Of a DNA stretch of 59,639 nucleotides, positions 52,160-59,639 are shown in pieces. Position numbers and translations under genes: made by a program. The stretch lies in the NCBI GenBank assembly GCA_009926625.1, contig RFON01000016.1, positions 1 to 59,639 of the forward strand, read 5' to 3'. Position 1 is the stretch's first letter. Each line of letters opens with the position of its first letter. The notes below the pieces were generated by a model. The model did no database searches, was not told the DNA's origin, and was given only the letters and a program-made list of their open reading frames with translations. This stretch comes from Planctomycetota bacterium (GTDB taxonomy: Bacteria; Planctomycetota; Phycisphaerae; Phycisphaerales; SM1A02).

Positions 52160-54749
52160 CCGCACGCTGCTCTGCGGCCTGTCGGTCTTGCTCGCATCAA
52201 CGCTGGTGGTTGCCATCAGCTGCGCGATGGAGACCGCTCTTGCCAACATCGATGCGCGGATGCGCGCCCTCATCGGCGAGTCCGATGTGCGCGTGGTGCA
52301 TGAGCATGGTGCATCCATGGACGCCGAGGTGCTGGAACGCGTTCGGTCGCTGCCCAATGTGCGCGCAGCGTCGGGACGGCTCGGAGGCGCCATTTCGCTT
52401 CGCCGTGTGGACGGTGCGACCGATGCGCAGGGCCGCGTGCGCCGCTCCACGCTGCAGTGCCGCGGGTCGGACTTGCATTCGGAGGCAGTCTTCGACCAGA
52501 TCAAGTACGAAGCCGGGCGCGCACCTGCGACGGACAACGAGATTGGCATTGATTCGCTTGCCGCGCGAGCGCTCGATGCCAACATCGGCACGCAACTGGA
52601 AGTGGTTCACTTCGGCGCACCGATCGTGCTGACGGTCAGCGGCATTCGTGAGCGACCCTCGCTCGGAGCATTGCAGCGCCCACTGGGACACCTGTCGCGC
52701 ACGGTGCTCGCCGATGTGCTGCAAAGCGAGGGCGAGGTCGATCTTGTCTCGATCGTTCTCGATGAGGGTGTGGCGCCGGCTGACTGGCTCGCGGCGAACG
52801 CACCCGCCTTCGAATTGCCGCTCAAGGCAGAACCCACCGAGTTGGCTTCGAGTGGGCTCGACCGCCCCGCTGCGGGAAGCAGGGTCGCGGTAGCCGTCGC
52901 CACGATGTTGGCGTTCCTCTGCTGTGCATTCATCGTGGCCACGGCGATGACGACCGCACTCGCCGAACAGCAGCGGCTGTTTGCGATTGCCCGCTGCATC
53001 GGCGCATCACGCGCGCAGCTGTTTGTGGGGCAGGTGGCGGCGGGCGGCGTGCTGTGTCTCGTCAGCGGTGCAATCGGCGTCCCCGTCGGCATCGCACTGA
53101 CCGCAGCGGCGGCGTGGTGGTACGCAGCACTACTGCCTGCTGGCATCGCCCTCTCGTGGACAGGCGTGTCGCTTGCCATCGCGGGCGCGACGGCCGCAGG
53201 AATCGGCGGCGCACTCTTCCCTGCATGGAAGGCATCCCGTGTGTCGCCGCTCGAAGCGCTTGCCGTGCACGCGCGGCCCGCTTCGAGTCGCGGAATCATC
53301 CTCGCGACGAGCGTGGGAGTCGCGTGCATTGCCGCACAGTTGGTCTTGCAACTCATTCCAGATCGGGACGCGCGCTTTTGGTTCTACATCCTGCTTGGAC
53401 TGCCACTGTTGCACATCGGCTGGTTCCTGCTTGCGGTGCCGATCCTCAGGAGCTCGGCGCGACTCCTCGCTCCGTCGCTTGAACGCGCGCTCGCGCTGCC
53501 GCGGGGACTTCTCGTCGGATCACTCGCCGCAACGCCGTGGCGATTTGGGCTCATTGCTGGGGCACTGATGGTCGGCGTTGCCATCCTCGTCAGCACCTGG
53601 TCGAATGGGTCGGCAATCCTCACCGACATTTCGGAACGGATCCGCTTTGGCGATGCATTTGCATTCAAGACAAGCGGATTTCGCAGGGACGAAGTGGAAC
53701 GAATCCGGATGCTTCCTGGCGTTCAGTCGGCGGCGGCAGTGGGCTACCTGCCCGTTCGCGTCTTGGGTGAGCAGGTCTTTGGGCCCGAGGGCCTCTCGAC
53801 ACCGAATGTGGTGTGCATTGGCTTCGATTCACAGCCATTCCTTGCCATGAACAGGCTGGAGTGGATCGCCGGCGACCCCGCGCGCGCCGCGATTCGACTG
53901 CGCGAGGGCGATGCGGTGCTTGTGGCCAAGGAATTCCTGCTTGCCCGAGGAATCTCGGTTGGCGATCGAGTGCGACTTGGCTCCACCGAGTCGAGTCACG
54001 AGTTCGAAGTGGTTGGCGTTGTCGGTGCCGCTGGTCTCGATGTCGCCACACAGTTCTTCGGAATCCGAAGCCTCTACATGGAGCATGCAGTGAGCTGTGT
54101 CTTCATGGATTTTCAGGCAGTCGATCGCTGCTTCGGAACGCGCGAGGCGTATCTGGTCCAGATCGAAATGGCGAAGGACGCCCTGGACACTGACGAGGCG
54201 ACGCTCGCAGAGGCCATCGAGTCCACTGCGCCTGGGGCAGTGTTCGCCAGCGGTCGCGGCATTCGCCGCGAAATCCTCCGCATCGGCGGACTCATGATGA
54301 CCATCAGTTCGCTGGTGGCTGTCCTCGCGATGTCCCTTGCCTCGCTCGCCGCCGCCGGCGTCATTGCCGCTGGTGTCGCCACGCGAGCGCGCGAACTCGG
54401 CGTGCTGCAGGCAGTCGGTGCAGGACGGAGCACACTTCGTGGGCTGGTGCTCGGCGAGAGTCTGCTGGTCGGTTTGTCCGCAGGCATCACGGGAACACTC
54501 TTCGGCCTGCACTGTGCATGGATGGGGGTTCGTTCCTACCGAGACATGGCGGGAATGGAGTTGACATTTGCCGTGCAACCAATGGTGATCATCGTCGCGT
54601 GCATTGCGGTGTGCAGCGTGTCGCTGCTCGCGGCACTGCCCTCCGTTCGGCGGCTGCTGCAGCATGAACCGCGCGAACTCCTCAGCGCTGGTGCAGGGCT
54701 TTCCGCGCGGCGACGGCTGCGCCCTGCTGCCCCGCCGGTCGCGACCTAA
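52101..54749 (+). CDS. FtsX/MacB-type ABC permease, two-FtsX-domain form
   Basis: About 882 residues from ATG 52101; the longer frame to 52023 is the ATPase gene in another frame. One N-terminal helix (about 14-34) is followed by a periplasmic MacB-type domain of ~220 residues. A first FtsX block of three helices at about 262-390 includes LAEQQRLFAIARCIGASRAQLFVGQV. A middle pair of helices lies near 395-430. A second periplasmic domain and a second FtsX block (about 735-865) follow. The latter contains ATRARELGVLQAVGAGRSTLRGLVLGES, the conserved coupling motif. The ten-helix layout is that of LolCE-like or antimicrobial-peptide transport permeases. It lies 27 bases upstream of uvrB. Confidence 0.9.
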   Translation: MALIHPSWHIARLSLLGRPSRTLLCGLSVLLASTLVVAISCAMETALANIDARMRALIGESDVRVVHEHGASMDAEVLERVRSLPNVRAASGRLGGAISLRRVDGATDAQGRVRRSTLQCRGSDLHSEAVFDQIKYEAGRAPATDNEIGIDSLAARALDANIGTQLEVVHFGAPIVLTVSGIRERPSLGALQRPLGHLSRTVLADVLQSEGEVDLVSIVLDEGVAPADWLAANAPAFELPLKAEPTELASSGLDRPAAGSRVAVAVATMLAFLCCAFIVATAMTTALAEQQRLFAIARCIGASRAQLFVGQVAAGGVLCLVSGAIGVPVGIALTAAAAWWYAALLPAGIALSWTGVSLAIAGATAAGIGGALFPAWKASRVSPLEALAVHARPASSRGIILATSVGVACIAAQLVLQLIPDRDARFWFYILLGLPLLHIGWFLLAVPILRSSARLLAPSLERALALPRGLLVGSLAATPWRFGLIAGALMVGVAILVSTWSNGSAILTDISERIRFGDAFAFKTSGFRRDEVERIRMLPGVQSAAAVGYLPVRVLGEQVFGPEGLSTPNVVCIGFDSQPFLAMNRLEWIAGDPARAAIRLREGDAVLVAKEFLLARGISVGDRVRLGSTESSHEFEVVGVVGAAGLDVATQFFGIRSLYMEHAVSCVFMDFQAVDRCFGTREAYLVQIEMAKDALDTDEATLAEAIESTAPGAVFASGRGIRREILRIGGLMMTISSLVAVLAMSLASLAAAGVIAAGVATRARELGVLQAVGAGRSTLRGLVLGESLLVGLSAGITGTLFGLHCAWMGVRSYRDMAGMELTFAVQPMVIIVACIAVCSVSLLAALPSVRRLLQHEPRELLSAGAGLSARRRLRPAAPPVAT

Positions 54750-54776
54750 CCTTCCTTCGCCGAGACCGCACCCGAG

Positions 54777-56885
54777 ATGGAACACGCCTTCTCATTGCAG
54801 TCTCCATTTCAAGCCGCGGGCGATCAGCCGCGTGCGATCGCGCAGCTTGTCGACGGCGTTCGCAGCGGCCGACCGCACCAGACGCTGCTGGGCGCAACCG
54901 GGACTGGCAAGACCTTCACGATGGCGAGTGTGATCGCGACCTGCCAGAAGCCGGCGCTGATCATGAGCCACAACAAGACACTCGCTGCGCAACTGTACGA
55001 GGAGATCAAGGCACTCTTCCCCTGCAATGCGGTCTCCTACTTCGTTTCCTACTACGACTACTACCAGCCTGAGGCGTACATCCCACAGCGCGACATCTAC
55101 ATCGAGAAGGATGCGTCGCGGAATGCCGACCTCGACCGACTCCGCCTCGCCGCCACGAGCAATCTCCTCCACCGTCCCGACACGATCGTGGTCGCCAGCG
55201 TTTCCTGCATCTACGGGTTGGGTTCGCCAGACGAGTACGCCAACCGCACCGCGCTCGTGGTTCGCGGGCAACCATTGAGTCGTCGCGGGTTCCTGACCTC
55301 CCTCCACGCGATGCAGTACAAGCGCAACGATGTCGCCCCCGAACGCGGCTGCTTCCGCGTGCGTGGCGAGTGCGTGGATGTCTGGCCTTCCACGGAGCAG
55401 CACGCGATCCGATTTGAGTTCTTCGGCGATGTGGTCGAGCGCATCGAGCGTTTCGATTCCCTGACTGGGGAGATCCTGAGCACTGAGGAGCGCATTTTCG
55501 TGTCGCCCGCCGTGCATTACATGATGCCTGAGGACCAGATGCTTCGCGCGGTCGACTCCATCCGCACCGAGATGGAGGAGCAAGTCCGCGCATTACAGGA
55601 AGCGGGAAAGCTCCTTGAAGCGCAACGATTGCTCGGTCGGACGAGATGGGACCTCGAACTGCTTCGAGAGACTGGCGTGTGCCCCGGCATCGAAAACTAC
55701 TCGCGCCACATGGAGGGGCGCGCCGCCGGGACTCGAAGCTTCTGCCTCCTTGATTACTTCCGTCACATTCCAGGTCGAGATCCAAATGATTGGCTGCTCT
55801 TCGTCGACGAGAGCCATGTCACCGTCCCCCAAGTGCGAGGCATGTACTTCGGCGATCGTCGTCGGAAGGAAACGCTGATCGAGCATGGCTTTCGGCTTCC
55901 GAGCGCGCTCGACAACCGCCCGCTCACCTTCGCCGAGTGGGAGTCGATTGTTCCGCAGACGATCTTCGTCAGCGCAACGCCTTCGGCGTACGAACTCGAA
56001 CGGTCGGAGGGAGTGATCGTGGAGCAGGTGATTCGGCCGACAGGCCTGCTCGATCCGCCTGTGACGGTGCGCGATGCACGCGGACAGATTCCCGACCTGC
56101 TTGAGGAGATCCGCCCAGTTGTCGCGAAGGGCCAACGCGTGCTCGTCACCGCCCTCACCAAGAGGCTGTGCGAACAGCTCACGAGCTTCCTGCATGAGAA
56201 GGGAGTTCGGGTTCGGTACCTGCACAGCGACATCGAAACACTTGAGCGACTCGAAATCCTGCGCGATCTCCGCGAAGGCGCGTTCGATGTGCTCGTCGGC
56301 GTGAACCTCCTCCGCGAAGGTCTCGACCTGCCAGAAGTGGCGCTTGTCGCGATCCTCGATGCCGATCGTCAAGGGTTCCTCCGCAGCGAGGCGAGCCTGA
56401 TCCAGACGATGGGACGCGCCGCACGCAACGCGGATTCGAAGTGCATCTTGTATGCCGAGCGCGTGACCCCCGAAATGCAGCGGGCGATGGACGAGGTCGA
56501 ACGCCGCCGCGCGAAGCAGCTCGCGCACAATGCCCAGCACGGCATCATCCCAAGGACCATCATCAAGGAGACTCGACGGGCCCTCGAGGACCAGGTCGCT
56601 GCTGATCGCCGTGCCAACGCACCGCCGCGCGAGCGCGCGCTCGTTCCGAGGGACGAGTTGGTTGCAGCCTTGGAGGAAGAGATGGTTGCGGCTGCCAAGG
56701 AGCTGGAGTTTGAACGCGCGGCGCGCCTGCGCGACGAGCTGACGCGGGTTCGCTCGTTGCCAGAGGAAATGGTTGATCAGGGAGCCCTTGATGAAGACCC
56801 GCGCGCCGCACGGGCTGCGAAGCCGGGCGCCCCTGGAACTCGCCCGCGCCGCGGCAAACGCCGAAAGCCCAAGTCGCAGGGATGA
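54777..56885 (+). CDS. uvrB: UvrABC system protein B
   Basis: A 702-residue helicase. Walker A GATGTGKT (39-46), beta-hairpin YYDYYQPEAYIP (92-103), helicase motif DESHVTVPQ, LTKRLCEQLTSFLHEKGVRVRYLHSD, DVLVGVNLLREGLDLPEVALVAILDADRQGFLRS, QTMGRAARN, and a C-terminal UVR helix LEEEMVAAAKELEFERAARLRDEL. It is the damage-verification helicase of nucleotide excision repair and acts with UvrA, which is encoded just downstream. The C-terminus after the UVR motif is a basic tail (RPRRGKRRKPKSQG). The start ATG 54777 gives the family N-terminus SPFQAAGDQPRAI. Confidence 0.97.
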   Translation: MEHAFSLQSPFQAAGDQPRAIAQLVDGVRSGRPHQTLLGATGTGKTFTMASVIATCQKPALIMSHNKTLAAQLYEEIKALFPCNAVSYFVSYYDYYQPEAYIPQRDIYIEKDASRNADLDRLRLAATSNLLHRPDTIVVASVSCIYGLGSPDEYANRTALVVRGQPLSRRGFLTSLHAMQYKRNDVAPERGCFRVRGECVDVWPSTEQHAIRFEFFGDVVERIERFDSLTGEILSTEERIFVSPAVHYMMPEDQMLRAVDSIRTEMEEQVRALQEAGKLLEAQRLLGRTRWDLELLRETGVCPGIENYSRHMEGRAAGTRSFCLLDYFRHIPGRDPNDWLLFVDESHVTVPQVRGMYFGDRRRKETLIEHGFRLPSALDNRPLTFAEWESIVPQTIFVSATPSAYELERSEGVIVEQVIRPTGLLDPPVTVRDARGQIPDLLEEIRPVVAKGQRVLVTALTKRLCEQLTSFLHEKGVRVRYLHSDIETLERLEILRDLREGAFDVLVGVNLLREGLDLPEVALVAILDADRQGFLRSEASLIQTMGRAARNADSKCILYAERVTPEMQRAMDEVERRRAKQLAHNAQHGIIPRTIIKETRRALEDQVAADRRANAPPRERALVPRDELVAALEEEMVAAAKELEFERAARLRDELTRVRSLPEEMVDQGALDEDPRAARAAKPGAPGTRPRRGKRRKPKSQG

Positions 56886-57351
56886 TCACCGTCGAAGGAT
56901 GAATCGGTCAATCGAAGGCGGTTCACCCAGGCAGCCCGCCCATCGACAAGCAGGGCTCACCCTCCCCCCAATCGCCCCAATCAGTTCGCCCCAATCAGTT
57001 GGCGCGAAGTCGGATGCGCTGCACTCGGCGGCGCAGTTCAGCATCGAGATCAGTGCTTTGAGCCCTCGCTGCGCCAAACGCGCCCGCTCGCACGACACCA
57101 CCAATGCCAGATGACAGCGCCCCCTGGACGGTCCGAGGGACGGGGGTCTGGACCGTTTCGGGCCGCTCGATGGTGCTGATGGTTTGCGACTGAGGTGCTG
57201 GCACGGGGGAACTTCTTTCGTGCCTTGCGATTCGACCGAAATCGGTCGACGGATGCACAAATGTTGAACCTACGATAGCGCGTTCCAAGCCATATGCCAG
57301 TCCAACTCGGATTGAATTGCAGTTTGCGATCGATCCGCCCAAACCCCTCTC
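56886..57351. other. Spacer between uvrB and uvrA
   Basis: About 465 bases that include a possible small minus-strand gene (listed separately) and otherwise nothing I can support. Several open frames on both strands are short and Arg/Pro-rich. No tRNA or clear terminator is seen. The last ~100 bases should hold the uvrA promoter. Confidence 0.5.
56995..57204 (-). CDS. Possible small protein, unknown function
   Basis: A 69-residue frame from GTG 57204, with a weak purine-rich AAAGAAG about 8 bases upstream. The product begins VPAPQSQTISTIERPETVQ and ends DAELRRRVQRIRLRAN. It is compositionally balanced compared with the shadows around it and has a plausible C-terminal basic helix. There is no recognised family. 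It lies divergent to uvrA and convergent with uvrB. Treat as tentative. Confidence 0.35.
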   Translation of the reverse strand: MPAPQSQTISTIERPETVQTPVPRTVQGALSSGIGGVVRAGAFGAARAQSTDLDAELRRRVQRIRLRAN

Positions 57352-59192
57352 GTGCCAAGCGCTTCCCATAAGTCACACCAGAAAGCCGATCTGTCGCGCT
57401 GCATCCGCGTCCGAGGAGCGGAAGAGCACAACTTGCGGCGCGTCGACGTTGATGTGCCGCGGGATCAGTTTGTGGTGATCACGGGCGTCTCGGGCAGCGG
57501 CAAGAGTTCGCTCGCCTTCGACACGATCTTTGCCGAGGGTCAGCGAAAGTACATGGAGAGCCTGAGCGCCTACGCGCGCCAGTTCCTCGACCAGATGAAG
57601 AAGCCGCATGTGGAGTCGGTCGATGGTTTGCCGCCCACCATCGCAATCGAGCAGCGATCAGGCGGGCATACGCCGCGATCCACCGTTGCCACAACGACTG
57701 AGATTCACGACTACCTCCGACTGCTCTATGCCCGCTGCGGCGATCCGAGGTGCTGGCATGTCGATGCGGGCGGCAAGACCTGTGGCCGACCCATTCGCGC
57801 CTCCTCGGCAACGCAGATCGTTGACAGCATCGTTGCAGACTTGAACGGCCGACGCGTGCAGCTGTGTGCCCCGGTCGTGCGTGCGCGCAAGGGATTCCAC
57901 AAGGAGACGCTCGAAGACCTGCAGCGCGCGGGATTCGTGCGCGTTCGCGTGGATGGGCGCGTGCTCGACCTGCGCGATGTGCTGAAATCAGGCGGCGAGA
58001 ATCCGCTGAAACTCAAGCGGTACGAAGTGCACGACATCGAAGCGGTCGTGGATCGACTCGCCGTTGGCGCAGACGCACGGCAGCGCCTCGCGGAGAGCGT
58101 GGAAACCGCGCTCCGCGCAGGAGGCGGATCCCTGCTCGTCCTTGCCGAGAAAGGCACGGACTGGGAACCGTTCCGCTACAGCGAGCACTTCGCTTGTGCC
58201 GAGCATCCAGAGTGCTCGCTGGACGAACTCGAACCGCGGCTGTTCTCCTTCAATTCGCCTCAAGGCGCCTGCCCTGCATGCGCAGGCCTCGGTTGTGTCG
58301 ACGAGTTTGATGAGCGTCTTGTGGTGCCTGATACCTCGCGCGGAGTGGCGGAGGGGGCCATTGAGCCTTGGCGGCGAAACGGTCGCCGAATGAACATCTT
58401 TTACTCACGGACCCTGCGGCGCTTCTGCGCGGCAGTCGGGATCGATCCAGCCACACCGTTCACATCGCTCACCGCGCCCGTTCGGCGTGCGCTCATGAAC
58501 GGCAGCAGCGTGGAGGATGGACCGCTCGACATCGAGTTCGAGGGAGTGCTCCCGAACCTCAAGCGCCGAATGGCTGAGAGCGAGAGCGAGTTCGTTCGCG
58601 AACGCCTCCATGCCTACACAAGCAACGCACCCTGCGCTGCGTGTGGCGGCGCGCGACTGAAACCTGCCTCGCGCAGCGTGCTGCTGAGCGGCGAAACAGG
58701 CAGCCTCTCGCTCCCCGCCTTCACGGCGCTTTCCATCGACCGAGCACGCGACTTTGCATCCTCACTGAAGTTGACGGCCGCGCAGCAGACGATCGCCGCG
58801 CCCATCCGCAAGGAGATCGACGCGCGGCTTGGATTCCTCTCGTCGGTGGGGCTGAACTATCTCACGCTCGACCGATCATCGTCCACACTTTCGGGAGGTG
58901 AAGCGCAGCGCATTCGGCTGGCGACGCAAGTGGGATCGGGTCTCGTTGGCGTGTGTTATGTGCTCGATGAACCGACGATCGGCCTTCACCAGCGCGACAA
59001 CGACCGCCTGATCGCCACGCTGCAGCGGCTCTGCCACATCGGCAACACGGTGCTCGTCGTCGAGCACGACGAGGACACGATTCGGGCGGCGGATCATGTC
59101 ATCGATGTGGGGCCTGGGCCGGGTCGTCACGGCGGCAGGATCGTTGCCGCTGGAACAGTCGCGGATATCTGCGCGAACCCCGCCAGTATCTG
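57352..59192 (+). CDS. uvrA: UvrA, truncated: first half only, chimeric 3' end
   Basis: From GTG 57352 the protein reads [20 protein letters not shown], Walker A GVSGSGKS, and [28 protein letters not shown]. The zinc-binding part is [19 protein letters not shown] with [10 protein letters not shown], then the [11 protein letters not shown] motif and signature [19 protein letters not shown]. Walker B is [19 protein letters not shown], followed by [29 protein letters not shown]. That is the whole first ATP-binding half of UvrA (about 610 residues). A normal UvrA (~950) has a second half, with its own Walker A and zinc module, that is absent. After [12 protein letters not shown] the protein loses all UvrA character, although no stop codon intervenes before the window end. 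I set the end where similarity is lost. Confidence 0.9.
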
Positions 59193-59200
59193 CCGCGGAT
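59155..59200. other. Junction between uvrA and histidine-biosynthesis sequence
   Basis: The uvrA frame makes sense up to about 59,185 ([12 protein letters not shown]). A different frame (codons starting at 59163) makes histidinol dehydrogenase sense from about 59,163 ([20 protein letters not shown]). The two readings overlap for about 30 bases. The break therefore lies inside that overlap, perhaps at shared short sequence. This is the pattern of an assembly join or a deletion junction. Confidence 0.8.
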
Positions 59201-59493
59201 TACCGCGGCCGGGTCGATCTTCATCGGGCCGTGGAGCCCCGAACCGATGGGCGATTACTGTTCCGGGACCAACCACGTCTTGCCGACCTATGGCTTCGCA
59301 CGCGCGTACAGCGGCCTCTCGGTTGCCGACTTTCAACGGCGAATCACGGTCCAGGAGCTCTCGCCGCAGGGGCTCGCCGATCTCGGTCCAACTGCAAGCA
59401 CGCTCGCCGGCCTCGAGGGTCTCGATGCCCACGCGCTCGCCGTGGACGTTCGTTTGCAGGCTCTTTCCTCGAAAGAAAGCGCATCGAGCGAAT
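59163..59493 (+). pseudogene. hisD: Histidinol dehydrogenase, C-terminal fragment
   Basis: About 110 residues in frame from 59163 match the HisD C-terminus. The blocks are [67 protein letters not shown] and [32 protein letters not shown] with DFQ-R-x-T-V-Q-E-L-S is the enterobacterial or gammaproteobacterial HisD style, unlike the planctomycete part of the window. HisD oxidises histidinol to histidine. The catalytic N-terminal two thirds are missing because the fragment begins at the junction. The frame continues without a stop into HisC-like sequence. Confidence 0.85.
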
Positions 59494-59639
59494 ACTTTGA
59501 AGGCGACGGGGCGGCGGAGCTCGTCCGCCGCCTCGCCCGCCCAGAGATTCTGGCGATGCGCGCCTACGAACATGCTCACTGGGATCCGCGTTTCGAGAGA
59601 TTACACGCCAACGAATCTCCCTGGTCACCGACCTTCGAT
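59494..59639 (+). CDS. hisC: Histidinol-phosphate aminotransferase, N-terminal fragment
   Basis: The same frame as hisD continues with [23 protein letters not shown] and [12 protein letters not shown], and runs off the window. LARPEILxLxxY followed by LHANE-x-PW is the HisC N-terminus. The HisD-HisC gene order is the standard one of gammaproteobacterial his operons. No stop or ATG separates it from the HisD tail, so either the two are fused, or hisC uses a start inside the hisD frame, or a base error hides the boundary. HisC makes histidinol phosphate from imidazole-acetol phosphate. Confidence 0.7.

Noticed and set aside
1..59639. CRISPR arrays, insertion sequences or prophage genes
   Set aside because: No regular direct repeats with spacers, transposase or integrase motifs, or phage structural genes were recognised.

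Overview
The window is one GC-rich bacterial genome segment, apart from its last ~470 bases. Several traits suggest a planctomycete of the Phycisphaerae type. Secreted proteins carry dockerin-like D-x-N-x-D-G / LL-x-x-W repeats and Cys-rich 'GACC' modules. The RNA polymerase omega subunit is short and divergent. Many genes overlap by ATGA or GTGA. GTG starts are frequent. The lineage is inferred from protein character only, with no database search.

Layout. 1-4.8 kb: a DUF3300 fragment, a shikimate-dehydrogenase-like protein lacking the usual substrate serines, two secreted SUMF1-fold proteins and a multi-pass membrane protein. 4.8-12.5 kb: a K+-channel-like protein, monomeric isocitrate dehydrogenase, a small membrane protein, an iron-sulfur (6-4)-type photolyase, an AmpG-like permease, an Mla-type ATPase and an Rrf2 regulator. 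12.5-18 kb: a coupled DtxR regulator / O-GlcNAc-transferase-like / DASS transporter operon, divergent from an NRAMP metal transporter across a perfect palindrome. 18-21 kb: Usp, DedA, a small basic protein and a beta-hydroxyacid dehydrogenase. 21.3-30.3 kb: a complete MoxR/DUF58/Bat (aerotolerance-type) operon of eight genes, then tRNA-Ser(CGA).

30.5-33 kb: a Cys-rich dockerin protein, rpoZ and rnpA. 33-44.8 kb: an unusual chain of eight head-to-tail, mostly overlapping genes: three SPFH (HflK/HflC-like) proteins, an ABC ATPase, an ABC-2 permease, an unknown membrane-anchored protein, a fumarylacetoacetate-hydrolase-family enzyme and YidD. A second ABC-2 permease diverges from its head. It is followed by a pair of secreted ClpP/S49-fold proteins, one with and one without the catalytic serine. 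I regard this 33-47 kb block as the best candidate for an undescribed system, probably membrane-domain organisation coupled to export or proteolysis. 47.4-51 kb: a coupled cca / plsC / cmk / TIM-barrel operon. 51-57 kb: gcvH, a LolD/MacB-like ATPase, a FtsX-type permease and uvrB, then uvrA.

The right edge is anomalous. uvrA stops after its first ATP-binding half near 59,170. It runs, in another frame, into the C-terminus of a gammaproteobacterial-style histidinol dehydrogenase, followed without a stop by the start of histidinol-phosphate aminotransferase. This is most simply an assembly chimera.
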